A DNA stretch of 64,000 bases from UBA970 sp049419605 (GTDB taxonomy: Bacteria > Bacillota_I > Bacilli_A > RFN20 > CAG-826). This document shows positions 54,760-62,364 of this stretch, one piece after another (positions within the stretch are counted from its first letter, which is position 1; every line of letters starts with the position of its first letter). The translations under genes were made by a program, and so were the position numbers. The notes under the pieces are model-generated. The model ran no database searches, had not been told where the DNA came from, and was given only the letters and a program-made list of their open reading frames with translations. The DNA is taken from positions 1-64,000 of the forward strand of contig JBMSKF010000003.1 of NCBI GenBank assembly GCA_049419605.1, given 5' to 3'.

Positions 54760-55068
54760 ATGTACGCAATCATCATCACTGGTGGTAAGCAACTTCGCGT
54801 TGAAGTTGGTCAAAAGATTTTCGTTGAGAAACTTACTGCAGAACCAGGGGCTAAGGTCACGTTTGATCAAGTGCTTTTGGTCGCTGATAAAACCGTAAAA
54901 GTTGGTAACCCAACGATTAAAGGGGCTTCAGTGACAGCGAAAGTTGAAAAGCAAGGTTTAAGTAAAAAATTAACCGTTTTCACTTATAAATCAAAGCACA
55001 ACATTCGTCGAACACTTGGCCATCGCCAACCCTATACTAGTTTAGTGATCGAATCTATCAACGGATAA
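54760..55068 (+). CDS. rplU: 50S ribosomal protein L21
   Basis: The 102-residue protein begins MYAIIITGGKQLRVEVGQKIFVEKL and ends with the family's FTYKSKHNIRRTLGHRQPYTSLVIESI. It binds 23S rRNA. AAGGAGG precedes the ATG. First gene of the conserved rplU-prp-rpmA cluster. Confidence 0.98.
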   Translation: MYAIIITGGKQLRVEVGQKIFVEKLTAEPGAKVTFDQVLLVADKTVKVGNPTIKGASVTAKVEKQGLSKKLTVFTYKSKHNIRRTLGHRQPYTSLVIESING

Positions 55069-55073
55069 CTTCC

Positions 55074-55388
55074 ATGATTCAAGTCTCCATCATCCGAAGT
55101 AAACAATTCTATCGAATGATGAAAGTGACAGGTCATGCGAATAGCGCACCATACGGAGAAGATCTTGTATGCGCAGCGGTATCCGCGATTATGACAGGTG
55201 GGATCAATGCCTTAGACCTTAAGGCAGCCAAGGTTAAAAATATTGAAGGTTTGAGTGAAATACAAATCACCAATACTCAATATGAAAAAAATCAATCTGT
55301 TCTCCAAGTTATGTTCATTCAATTACAAACGATTGCCAATGAATATCCAACATACATTCGCATTCAATCCAAGGAGGAAATCGTATGA
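55074..55388 (+). CDS. prp: Ribosomal processing cysteine protease Prp
   Basis: The 104-residue protein has the catalytic pair of Prp (YsxB): His in KVTGHANSAPYGED and Cys in DLVCAAVSAI. Prp removes the N-terminal extension of ribosomal protein L27 in Firmicutes. It lies between rplU and rpmA, and the L27 encoded next carries a fitting cleavage site. It overlaps rpmA by 4 bases (ATGA). Confidence 0.94.
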   Translation: MIQVSIIRSKQFYRMMKVTGHANSAPYGEDLVCAAVSAIMTGGINALDLKAAKVKNIEGLSEIQITNTQYEKNQSVLQVMFIQLQTIANEYPTYIRIQSKEEIV

Positions 55389-55678
55389 ACTTATTTAAAT
55401 TAAATCTTCAACAATTCGCATCTAAAAAGGGTGTGGGTTCAACCACGAACGGCCGTGATTCAGCAGGTCGCCGATTAGGTGCCAAAGCTGCAGATGGTCA
55501 AACCGTCACAGCTGGTAGCGTCATTTATCGTCAACGTGGAACAAGAATTTATCCAGGAATCAACACCAAAAAAGGTGGAGATGACACAATTTTTGCGACG
55601 AAAAATGGTGTGGTTAAATACCAACGTTGGGGAAAAGACCGAACCAAAGTAAGCGTCTTAGAATCAACAGCAAAGTAA
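55385..55678 (+). CDS. rpmA: 50S ribosomal protein L27 (with Prp-cleavable extension)
   Basis: The 97-residue protein starts MNLFKLNLQQFA-SKKGVGSTTNGRDS. The first 12 residues match the extension cut by Prp (consensus NLQxFA before SKKG or HKKG); the mature N terminus reaches the peptidyl-transferase centre. AAGGAGG lies inside the prp gene. Ends before a strong terminator. Confidence 0.97.
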   Translation: MNLFKLNLQQFASKKGVGSTTNGRDSAGRRLGAKAADGQTVTAGSVIYRQRGTRIYPGINTKKGGDDTIFATKNGVVKYQRWGKDRTKVSVLESTAK

Positions 55679-55684
55679 CGAATC

Positions 55685-55708
55685 AGACCACGTTCAGTGG
55701 TCTTTTTT
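55685..55708 (+). terminator. Intrinsic terminator after rpmA
   Basis: AGACCAC / GTGGTCT with loop GTTCA, then a T run. The T run merges into the extended -10 of the next gene. Confidence 0.85.
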
Positions 55709-55722
55709 GTTATAATTAACCT
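55708..55722 (+). promoter_or_regulatory. Extended -10 of the glycosyltransferase gene, probably leaderless
   Basis: TGT-TATAAT (55708-55716) then 6 nt to ATG 55723, without a Shine-Dalgarno sequence. Confidence 0.6.
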
Positions 55723-56667
55723 ATGAAATTAATTTCAATAGTTGTACCCATGTACAATGAGGAAAAAGTAGTTCCTTTATTTTTTGCTGAAATCAACAAG
55801 ATTGTTAAACAAATTCATCAATACCAATTTGAAATCGTTGTCGTCAATGATGGATCTAAGGACCAAACTCTTAATTTATTAAAGGCCCAACAACGTTTAC
55901 AAAACAATCTAATCATTGTGAATTTGTCTAGAAATTTTGGCCATGAACCTGCCGTTGCGGCTGGCATTAAGACTGCCAAAGGTGATGCAATTATTCCGAT
56001 GGATGCTGACTTACAAGATCCACCAGCTTTAATTCAATCTTTACTTTCGAAATTTGAAGAAGGTTTTGAGGTTGTCAACGCCAAAAGAAAAGGGCGCCAT
56101 GAAGATACTTTTTTCAAGCGTTTCTCTGCGATTAAATTTTACCAATTCGTTGCCAAACTCTCTGGAAAAATAAAAATTCCACAAAATGTCGGTCACTTTA
56201 GATTAATTTCAAGAAGAGTTGCTGATGAAGTGAATCGTTTATCTGAGCGCAATCGCGTCTTTCGAATCGAGGTACCTTTCGTTGGATTTAAAACAACTGA
56301 AGTCTTATTTGATCGTCCAAAACGGGCTGCAGGGGAAACGCATTACAATTTAAAAAGCATGCTCAAATTAGCCGTGGATGCCATCGCATCTACTACAAGT
56401 GTTCCGCTAGTATGGCCGATTCAAATTTTCATTGGTGTTGGTGTGACTTTAGGCTTAAGCGTTTTTCTTCAAATCGTTCTTTATTTTTCGATTGTAATAA
56501 GTGAAAATATTATGCTAACTTGGATACTTGGAAACGTCATCCTTTTCATGTTTACCTTATTGTTTTTTGTTTTATCGATTCTTTCCCTTTATTTATCTCG
56601 AATCTTTATCGAAACACAAAATCGCCCATTTTATATCATTGATGAAGTGATCAGTGGTCGTGATTAA
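55723..56667 (+). CDS. Family 2 glycosyltransferase with two C-terminal membrane helices (DPM1/GtrB-like)
   Basis: The 314-residue protein has a GT-A domain: SIVVPMYNEEKVV, VVVNDGSKDQTL (DXD-like), NLSRNFGHEPAVAAGI and PMDADLQDPP, then two transmembrane helices at about 229-253 and 263-290. Such enzymes move a sugar from a nucleotide donor to polyprenyl phosphate or a lipid on the cytoplasmic face. The acceptor is unknown; in a wall-less cell a glycolipid or lipid-linked sugar is likely. Followed 2 nt later by obgE. Confidence 0.88.
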   Translation: MKLISIVVPMYNEEKVVPLFFAEINKIVKQIHQYQFEIVVVNDGSKDQTLNLLKAQQRLQNNLIIVNLSRNFGHEPAVAAGIKTAKGDAIIPMDADLQDPPALIQSLLSKFEEGFEVVNAKRKGRHEDTFFKRFSAIKFYQFVAKLSGKIKIPQNVGHFRLISRRVADEVNRLSERNRVFRIEVPFVGFKTTEVLFDRPKRAAGETHYNLKSMLKLAVDAIASTTSVPLVWPIQIFIGVGVTLGLSVFLQIVLYFSIVISENIMLTWILGNVILFMFTLLFFVLSILSLYLSRIFIETQNRPFYIIDEVISGRD

Positions 56668-56669
56668 AT

Positions 56670-57938
56670 ATGTTTATTGATCGGGCGCAAATTTCTGTAA
56701 AAGCAGGAAAAGGTGGCGATGGTGCCATTTCTTTTTTAAGGCTTAAATTTATGGAATATGGCGGTCCTGATGGTGGTGGCGGTGGTCGAGGCGCATCGAT
56801 ATATTTTCAAGCTTCTCGTTCTGAAACTACTCTCTATAAATTTAGATATCAAAGAAAAATTATTGCTTTAGATGGTGATGATGGTCAATCAACAGATCGT
56901 TATGGAAAATCTGCTGAGGATTTAGTAATCCTAGTTCCGATTGGAACGGTTGTTTATGATGATGAAACCCAACAAATTATCGCCGATTTATCTGAAGATG
57001 GTGAAAAAGCCCTTATTGTTAAAGGTGGTCGAGGTGGTCGAGGAAACGCCACTTTTAAATCTAGTGTGAATCGCGCTCCTCGAATTGCAGAAAAAGGTGC
57101 CCCCGGTGAAGCTAGAAAAATCACTATCGAATTAAAATTACTCGCAGATGTTGGTATCGTAGGTTTTCCTTCAGTAGGTAAAAGCTCTTTATTAAGTGTT
57201 GTTTCTAATGCGAAACCTGAAATTGCAGATTATGAATTTACTACATTAGTTCCACAATTAGGAGTGGTTCAAAGACCGGAAAAACCTCCCTTTACGATTG
57301 CAGATTTACCAGGACTCATTGAAGATGCCCATAAGGGAAAAGGATTAGGGTTAAATTTTTTAAGACATATCGAACGTTGCCGAGTCATTCTTCATGTTGT
57401 TGATATGGCTTCGCATCGTGATCCAGTCTATGCCTATCAAAGTATCTTAAAAGAATTACAAGCTTATGCTGAGGATTTATTGGATAAACCCACTCTCATT
57501 GTCGCATCCAAAATGGATGAACCTTCTGCAGAAGAAAATTTAAAAAAACTTAAAACGTTCTTGAAACGAAAAAAAATCTATCCTATTAGTGTCCTTTCTA
57601 ATGAAGGTATTCCGGAATTATTGGACGCGATTGAAATTGAATTAAGTAAACATCCTGTCACGAAGAAAAAAGTACAAGAATCTACCGAAGAAAAAATTTA
57701 TACCTATCAAACTCCATCCAAGTTTAAAATTACAAAGCGTAGTCCGCATGTTTTTGTAATTCAAGGTGAAGAAGTGGAAACAACCTATCAGAAATTCAAT
57801 TTATCAACAGATCAAGGGATTATGAGTCTGCTGCAATATCTGCGTAAAATTAAGGTTGAAGATGCCTTGGAGACCATGGGCATTCAAGAGGGAGATACGG
57901 TAGTCATTGGAGAATTTGAATTTACTTATTACGCATAA
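56670..57938 (+). CDS. obgE: Obg-family GTPase
   Basis: The 422-residue protein has the glycine-rich Obg fold (AGKGGDGAISFLR, GGPDGGGGGRGASI), the GTPase domain with GFPSVGKSS (G1), DLPGLIEDAHKGKGLG (G3) and the SKMD G4, and a C-terminal OCT domain (about 345-422). Obg assists 50S maturation and links growth to GTP and ppGpp levels. It is downstream of rplU-prp-rpmA as in Bacillus. Confidence 0.97.
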   Translation: MFIDRAQISVKAGKGGDGAISFLRLKFMEYGGPDGGGGGRGASIYFQASRSETTLYKFRYQRKIIALDGDDGQSTDRYGKSAEDLVILVPIGTVVYDDETQQIIADLSEDGEKALIVKGGRGGRGNATFKSSVNRAPRIAEKGAPGEARKITIELKLLADVGIVGFPSVGKSSLLSVVSNAKPEIADYEFTTLVPQLGVVQRPEKPPFTIADLPGLIEDAHKGKGLGLNFLRHIERCRVILHVVDMASHRDPVYAYQSILKELQAYAEDLLDKPTLIVASKMDEPSAEENLKKLKTFLKRKKIYPISVLSNEGIPELLDAIEIELSKHPVTKKKVQESTEEKIYTYQTPSKFKITKRSPHVFVIQGEEVETTYQKFNLSTDQGIMSLLQYLRKIKVEDALETMGIQEGDTVVIGEFEFTYYA

Positions 57939-57950
57939 TTAAAAGCGATA

Positions 57951-57962
57951 TATAATAAGATT
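57951..57962 (+). promoter_or_regulatory. -10 element of the ruvAB unit, probably leaderless
   Basis: TATAAT (57951-57956) then 6 nt to ATG 57963 of a small open reading frame coupled to ruvA; no Shine-Dalgarno sequence. Confidence 0.5.
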
Positions 57963-58067
57963 ATGCGAAAAGAGCTATCGACGTTACTCGTGTTAGTGTC
58001 TACTGTGATTACAATTTTTGTACTATTAATCTTGTTTTTTTTAGGAGTTGTTCAACTTAATATATGA
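57963..58067 (+). CDS. 34-residue hydrophobic peptide coupled to ruvA
   Basis: ATG 57963 opens a 34-codon frame: MRKELSTLLVLV followed by a continuous hydrophobic helix and the end VVQLNI. Its TGA overlaps the ruvA ATG (ATGA), so ribosomes finishing it could start ruvA. It may be a real single-pass mini-protein or a translated leader. I do not recognise it. Confidence 0.5.
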   Translation: MRKELSTLLVLVSTVITIFVLLILFFLGVVQLNI

Positions 58068-58630
58068 TTTATTCATTAACTGGACTTGTCGTAAAATTAC
58101 AATCTGACCACTTGGTTATTGAAGTCCAAGGGGTTGGTTATTTTGTCTATATTACCAAGCCAGAATCTTTCCAATTAAATGAGATCAATCATGTTTACAC
58201 CTATCATGTCATCCGTGAAGGTGATCAATTTTTAGTTGGGTTTGCCAAACTGCTAGAAAAAAGAATTTTTGAACAATTACTCTCGGTGAAAGGCATTGGA
58301 CCTAAGACGGCCATAGGCGCATTATCAGGAGCAACACCAGATCAAATTATTCAGGCAATCAATGAAGGAAACGTTGCCTTTTTAAAATCATTACCTAGTA
58401 TTGGCCCTAAAGCCGCAAGCCAAATTATTCTCGATTTAAAAGGAAAAATTACTTTTGATGCTCCTAAATCTTCCCCAAAAGAAGATAGTCGATTAAGTGA
58501 GGTGCGAGATGCCCTTAAATCACTCGGATTTAAAACAAATGAAATTGATCGCGCATTGAAAGACATGGTTGTTGATCAAGCGAATGCAGAAGAACTCATC
58601 AAACTTGCATTAAAACGTTTGGGTAAATAA
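58064..58630 (+). CDS. ruvA: Holliday junction branch migration protein RuvA
   Basis: The 188-residue protein has an N-terminal OB fold (MIYSLTGLVVKLQSDHLVIEVQGVGY), two helix-hairpin-helix motifs (LLSVKGIGPKTAIGAL; LKSLPSIGPKAASQIILDLKGK) and the C-terminal RuvB-binding domain. It binds four-way junctions and positions RuvB. It overlaps the 34-residue frame by 4 bases; ruvB follows after 2 nt. Confidence 0.96.
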   Translation: MIYSLTGLVVKLQSDHLVIEVQGVGYFVYITKPESFQLNEINHVYTYHVIREGDQFLVGFAKLLEKRIFEQLLSVKGIGPKTAIGALSGATPDQIIQAINEGNVAFLKSLPSIGPKAASQIILDLKGKITFDAPKSSPKEDSRLSEVRDALKSLGFKTNEIDRALKDMVVDQANAEELIKLALKRLGK

Positions 58631-58632
58631 TC

Positions 58633-59637
58633 ATGGCAAGAATTGTCGATGCAAAAAAACAACAAGAAGAATTGAACGAAGAATTATCACTTCGGCCTCA
58701 GCTTTTAAAAGAATATATCGGTCAACGGCAATTACTCGATAATTTAAAGGTTTTTATTGGGGCAGCAAAACACCGGCAAGAAACGCTAGACCATTTGCTT
58801 TTGTATGGGCCACCTGGTCTAGGTAAAACTACACTTGCTCACATCATTGCGAATGAAATGAAAAGTCAAATCAAAACCGTGACAGGACCAAGCATTGAAA
58901 GAACTGGAGATTTAGCAGCTGTCTTAACGTCTCTAGAACCAGGGGATATCTTATTTATTGATGAAATCCACCGCCTTCCCGCTATTGTTGAAGAAGTTCT
59001 TTATGGCGCGATGGAAGATTTTCATGTTTCGGTATTAGTCAACCGGGAAGGCAGTAGTCGGACGATTAATTTAGCATTACCTCCCTTTACATTAATAGGG
59101 GCGACGACGAGAGCAGGTGATTTATCTTCGCCGCTTCGTGGTCGATTTGGCATTACTGAAAAACTTAATTTTTATAGCCAAGAGGAAATTGAAGCGATCA
59201 TCAAACGCACTGGTAAAGTTTTACATACCCCAATCGATGATCAAGCGGTAACAGAATTAGGAAAACGTTCAAGAGGGACCCCCCGTATCGCGAATCGTTT
59301 ATTTAGAAGAATTCGTGATTTTGCACACTTTGAAAAACAAGATTCAATCCACCTTGCGTTGACGCAAAAAGCCCTTCAGGCACTAAAGGTTGATCCTTTA
59401 GGTTTAGATGATGTTGATATTCGCTATTTGTTAGGAATTATTGACCGTTTCAAAGGCGGCCCCGTAGGTTTAGAAGCGTTAGCTTCTGCTATCGGCGAAG
59501 AAATCATGAACCTAGAAGATGTTTATGAACCATACCTCTTGCAAATTGGCCTCATTAATCGAACTCCAAGAGGAAGGGTTGCCACTGAAAAAGCCTATCA
59601 CCATCTTAAACGTCCATTTCAAGGATTATTATTTTAA
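58633..59637 (+). CDS. ruvB: Holliday junction branch migration ATPase RuvB
   Basis: The 334-residue AAA+ motor has RPQLLKEYIGQ, Walker A YGPPGLGKTTLAHIIA, Walker B LFIDEIHRL, sensor 1 IGATTRAG, the SPLRGRFG arginine finger region and a C-terminal winged helix (IGLINRTPRGRVATEKAY). It pumps DNA through RuvA-bound junctions. Full length. Confidence 0.98.
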   Translation: MARIVDAKKQQEELNEELSLRPQLLKEYIGQRQLLDNLKVFIGAAKHRQETLDHLLLYGPPGLGKTTLAHIIANEMKSQIKTVTGPSIERTGDLAAVLTSLEPGDILFIDEIHRLPAIVEEVLYGAMEDFHVSVLVNREGSSRTINLALPPFTLIGATTRAGDLSSPLRGRFGITEKLNFYSQEEIEAIIKRTGKVLHTPIDDQAVTELGKRSRGTPRIANRLFRRIRDFAHFEKQDSIHLALTQKALQALKVDPLGLDDVDIRYLLGIIDRFKGGPVGLEALASAIGEEIMNLEDVYEPYLLQIGLINRTPRGRVATEKAYHHLKRPFQGLLF

Positions 59638-59665
59638 AATCGCAAGATTTTTCTACTATTTTTCG

Positions 59666-59694
59666 TTGAATTTAAACCTAAAACATAGTAAAGT
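59666..59694 (+). promoter_or_regulatory. Possible promoter of secDF
   Basis: TTGAAT (59666-59671), a 17-nt spacer and TAAAGT (59689-59694). A TGT-TATAGC extended -10 (59694-59702) is the alternative. Confidence 0.35.
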
Positions 59695-59740
59695 GTTATA
59701 GCGACATTTGTCGTTGATTAGACCTTTCGGAGGATCAAAC

Positions 59741-62299
59741 ATGCGAAGAATTTGGAGCTATCTTATTTTATCTTTCACTACGCTGATTTTAATTGCGGTA
59801 AATTTCCTTACCGTTGTCGGCGGATTGAATACAAACTTGGAATTTACATCAGGTAAAGAAATGGTGTTTAGAATTTCCGATAAACTTAACGAGGATGCAG
59901 TTTTTGATAACAATGAGGCCGTCACATCCATCGCCAATTCGATGATTGATCGTCTTGAAAATGCCTTGGTAACGAAGTATGAAGTTTTTGTAGAAGGAAA
60001 CGATCAAATTCGAGTCACGGTGTCCGAAACTTCCGAAACAAAATATACTCGTCTACAAAATTATTTAGGATTTGATGCTGAATTCACGTTATGCACGACA
60101 ACTGAAGTTTGTGCAACCAGTGAACAAATGTTTACCGGTCAAACTGCTCGTATTGAATATAAAGGTCAAAATCCATTTGTCGTTTTTTCTGTTGAGGATT
60201 TAACCTACTTAAAAGAAGTATTGATTACCGAAGCGGGCGGTGAAGAATCGACCGATGGTGAACTCTTACTTTGGGCAGGAAAACTTGAAGAAGATTCCTA
60301 CTCTGAGTCCTTAAACAATCCAGAAATCGCCAAAAAAATATTATTACGTTTCTCTGTTAATAATTTATGGTGGGATAGCGAAGCGAAGACTGAACTTGCA
60401 TATTTAGTTTCCCCTTCACAATTTGGTCAACCAAATGAAAATAATATTTTTGCCTCTACTGTGGTGGCGCAAGCAAATGAAGAAGCCATTTACTATCGTA
60501 ATTTATTCAATGCTGGTGATTTAGCTTATTCGGTGGAATTCCTTTATGCCCAAAATGTTCCGGCTGCCATTGAAGCATTGCTTTCATTGGAAACCATTCT
60601 TTCACTCGCTAATAGTCAAACCTTATGGGCGATGCTTATCGCGATATCCATGATGGTGTTAGTTTTAGCCATTGTTTATCGCCTCGCAGTCTTAGGAATC
60701 CTCACTTCGACTTCACTTTCAATTTTTGCTACATTATTTGCTTTTATTTCCTTAAATTTGGAATTTTCAAGTGGTGCATTAATCGGATTCCTTATGGTAG
60801 GAGTCTTAGGTCTTTTTACCTCGATTCTTTATCTCACCTATGCTAGAAGAGAAATTTATCAAGGTAGAAGTTTGAAAAAAGCTCATACTGAAGCGAATAA
60901 TCAATTATTACCTTTGATGATTGATGTAACAGTTGTGGGATTGATCTTTGGCCTATTCATTTATTTATTGGGTGGAAACCTTGCTCAAAGTCTTTCTGTC
61001 ATTTTAATGATTGGTTCTTTAAGCAATCTCCTCATTGTTTTCCTTGGTAATCAATTGGTGTTTGGTCAGTTATTACAGGCCACGATTTTAACCAAAAAAT
61101 TAACCTGGTTAAATTTAAAGGCTTCCTTAATTCCAGACTTATTGAAAAATGAAAAACCTGTTTATGTTGGTCGATTTGCCACTCGAGATTTTGCTTCTAA
61201 AGGTTCATTACTTTCCCCAATCGCGATGGTAGGTGGACTCGTCACGTTGATTGCAATGGTCACTTTATCAACCTTAAATATACCCGTTATTGCATCACCA
61301 ACGGAAACGAGCAATGCTCGCCTTTATTTAGAAGCGAAAGAATTCTCTCAATTTGAATCCACTGTTGATATTCAAATTCTCATTGAAGATCTTTCAATCA
61401 ATGGGGAAGCTATTACTTTAAGTGACCCTATCATTCAAATTCACGAATTAACCCGTCGTGAGGATGACATTGCAGTGTTATATCGAATTTTCGTTGCAGA
61501 GCTTGCGATAGAAACCTTAGAAAATGTTACGTTTACATTTGATAATGGCGTTGATCCTGTTCTTGAAAATGAAAATTTTAATGATTTACTAGAAGAAGTT
61601 GTCACCTTGGTTTATGGTGATGATCAAGTTACCGTCGTTGGATTTTATCCTAATGAAACCTTAACCAACCAACCAACCGTCATGGACATGACGATAGGTG
61701 TATTGCTTGCTCTTAGCTTAGTTACCTTGTATTTACTCATTCGTTATGGCATTGCAAAAGCATTGACCACAACCTTCGTCAGTGCAGCCTTAGGTTTGTT
61801 AACGTTGGGGTTATTTGTTGCGATGCGAATTGCCTCATTATCCATCATCACCTTTAGTTTGATCGTGATTGCTTATCTATCTATGATTACCATCATGGCT
61901 ATTTTTACTCGGGCTAAACAAATTCAAGGTAATCCAACCGATGAATCTTCCACACTGGATGATTTTACGTTGTCTTTAAAGAAAGCATCCAGTCAGTTAG
62001 CAGCGACGATTTTCTTAACTTCACTCGCGATCATTTATCCTGGTCTCACTTATTTCGCCTTAGGCCCTGGTGCCTTACAAGGTTTATTTGCAGCCCTCCT
62101 TCTTGGTGGTGCTATCTTTGCTTTATTTTCTACGGCAATTATTCCTGCAGTTTTTAAACCGATTTATCGATTATCTAAAGGTTTCAATCAAACGCTTAGT
62201 TTAGAATGGTTACCAAAGCGTAAACAAAAATTGAAAGCAGAAGAGCCAACCCGAAGTTCAGAACCTCAAGAAGCAACTTACATTGGTATTAACGACTAA
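59741..62299 (+). CDS. secDF: SecDF-type export protein, divergent
   Basis: The 852-residue membrane protein has two halves, each with a first helix, a large extracellular domain and a cluster of five more helices, the layout of fused SecDF, which uses the proton gradient to help pull proteins through SecYEG. Position between ruvB and relA matches secDF of Bacillus with queA, tgt and yajC gone. The usual signatures are absent: where SecD has a DANVLIFER-type motif this reads GLFTSILYLTYARRE, and where SecF has NDTVVVFDR it reads SMITIMAIFTRAK, so the proton-relay Asp is not seen. ATG 59741 follows GGAGG; an earlier start in the same frame is unsupported. Confidence 0.72.
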   Translation: MRRIWSYLILSFTTLILIAVNFLTVVGGLNTNLEFTSGKEMVFRISDKLNEDAVFDNNEAVTSIANSMIDRLENALVTKYEVFVEGNDQIRVTVSETSETKYTRLQNYLGFDAEFTLCTTTEVCATSEQMFTGQTARIEYKGQNPFVVFSVEDLTYLKEVLITEAGGEESTDGELLLWAGKLEEDSYSESLNNPEIAKKILLRFSVNNLWWDSEAKTELAYLVSPSQFGQPNENNIFASTVVAQANEEAIYYRNLFNAGDLAYSVEFLYAQNVPAAIEALLSLETILSLANSQTLWAMLIAISMMVLVLAIVYRLAVLGILTSTSLSIFATLFAFISLNLEFSSGALIGFLMVGVLGLFTSILYLTYARREIYQGRSLKKAHTEANNQLLPLMIDVTVVGLIFGLFIYLLGGNLAQSLSVILMIGSLSNLLIVFLGNQLVFGQLLQATILTKKLTWLNLKASLIPDLLKNEKPVYVGRFATRDFASKGSLLSPIAMVGGLVTLIAMVTLSTLNIPVIASPTETSNARLYLEAKEFSQFESTVDIQILIEDLSINGEAITLSDPIIQIHELTRREDDIAVLYRIFVAELAIETLENVTFTFDNGVDPVLENENFNDLLEEVVTLVYGDDQVTVVGFYPNETLTNQPTVMDMTIGVLLALSLVTLYLLIRYGIAKALTTTFVSAALGLLTLGLFVAMRIASLSIITFSLIVIAYLSMITIMAIFTRAKQIQGNPTDESSTLDDFTLSLKKASSQLAATIFLTSLAIIYPGLTYFALGPGALQGLFAALLLGGAIFALFSTAIIPAVFKPIYRLSKGFNQTLSLEWLPKRKQKLKAEEPTRSSEPQEATYIGIND

Positions 62300-62310
62300 T
62301 CCATGAACAC

Positions 62311-62339
62311 AAAAAACCCTATGAACCATAGGGTTTTTT
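62311..62339 (+). terminator. Intrinsic terminator after secDF
   Basis: A 13-bp stem (AAAAAACCCTATG / CATAGGGTTTTTT) with an AAC loop. Confidence 0.9.
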
Positions 62340-62347
62340 AATGAATT

Positions 62348-62364
62348 TGATATAATACTTTAGG
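62348..62364 (+). promoter_or_regulatory. Extended -10 of relA/spoT, probably near-leaderless
   Basis: TGA-TATAAT (62348-62356) then 8 nt to ATG 62365. An AGG lies just before the ATG but is too close to act as a ribosome site. Confidence 0.5.
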
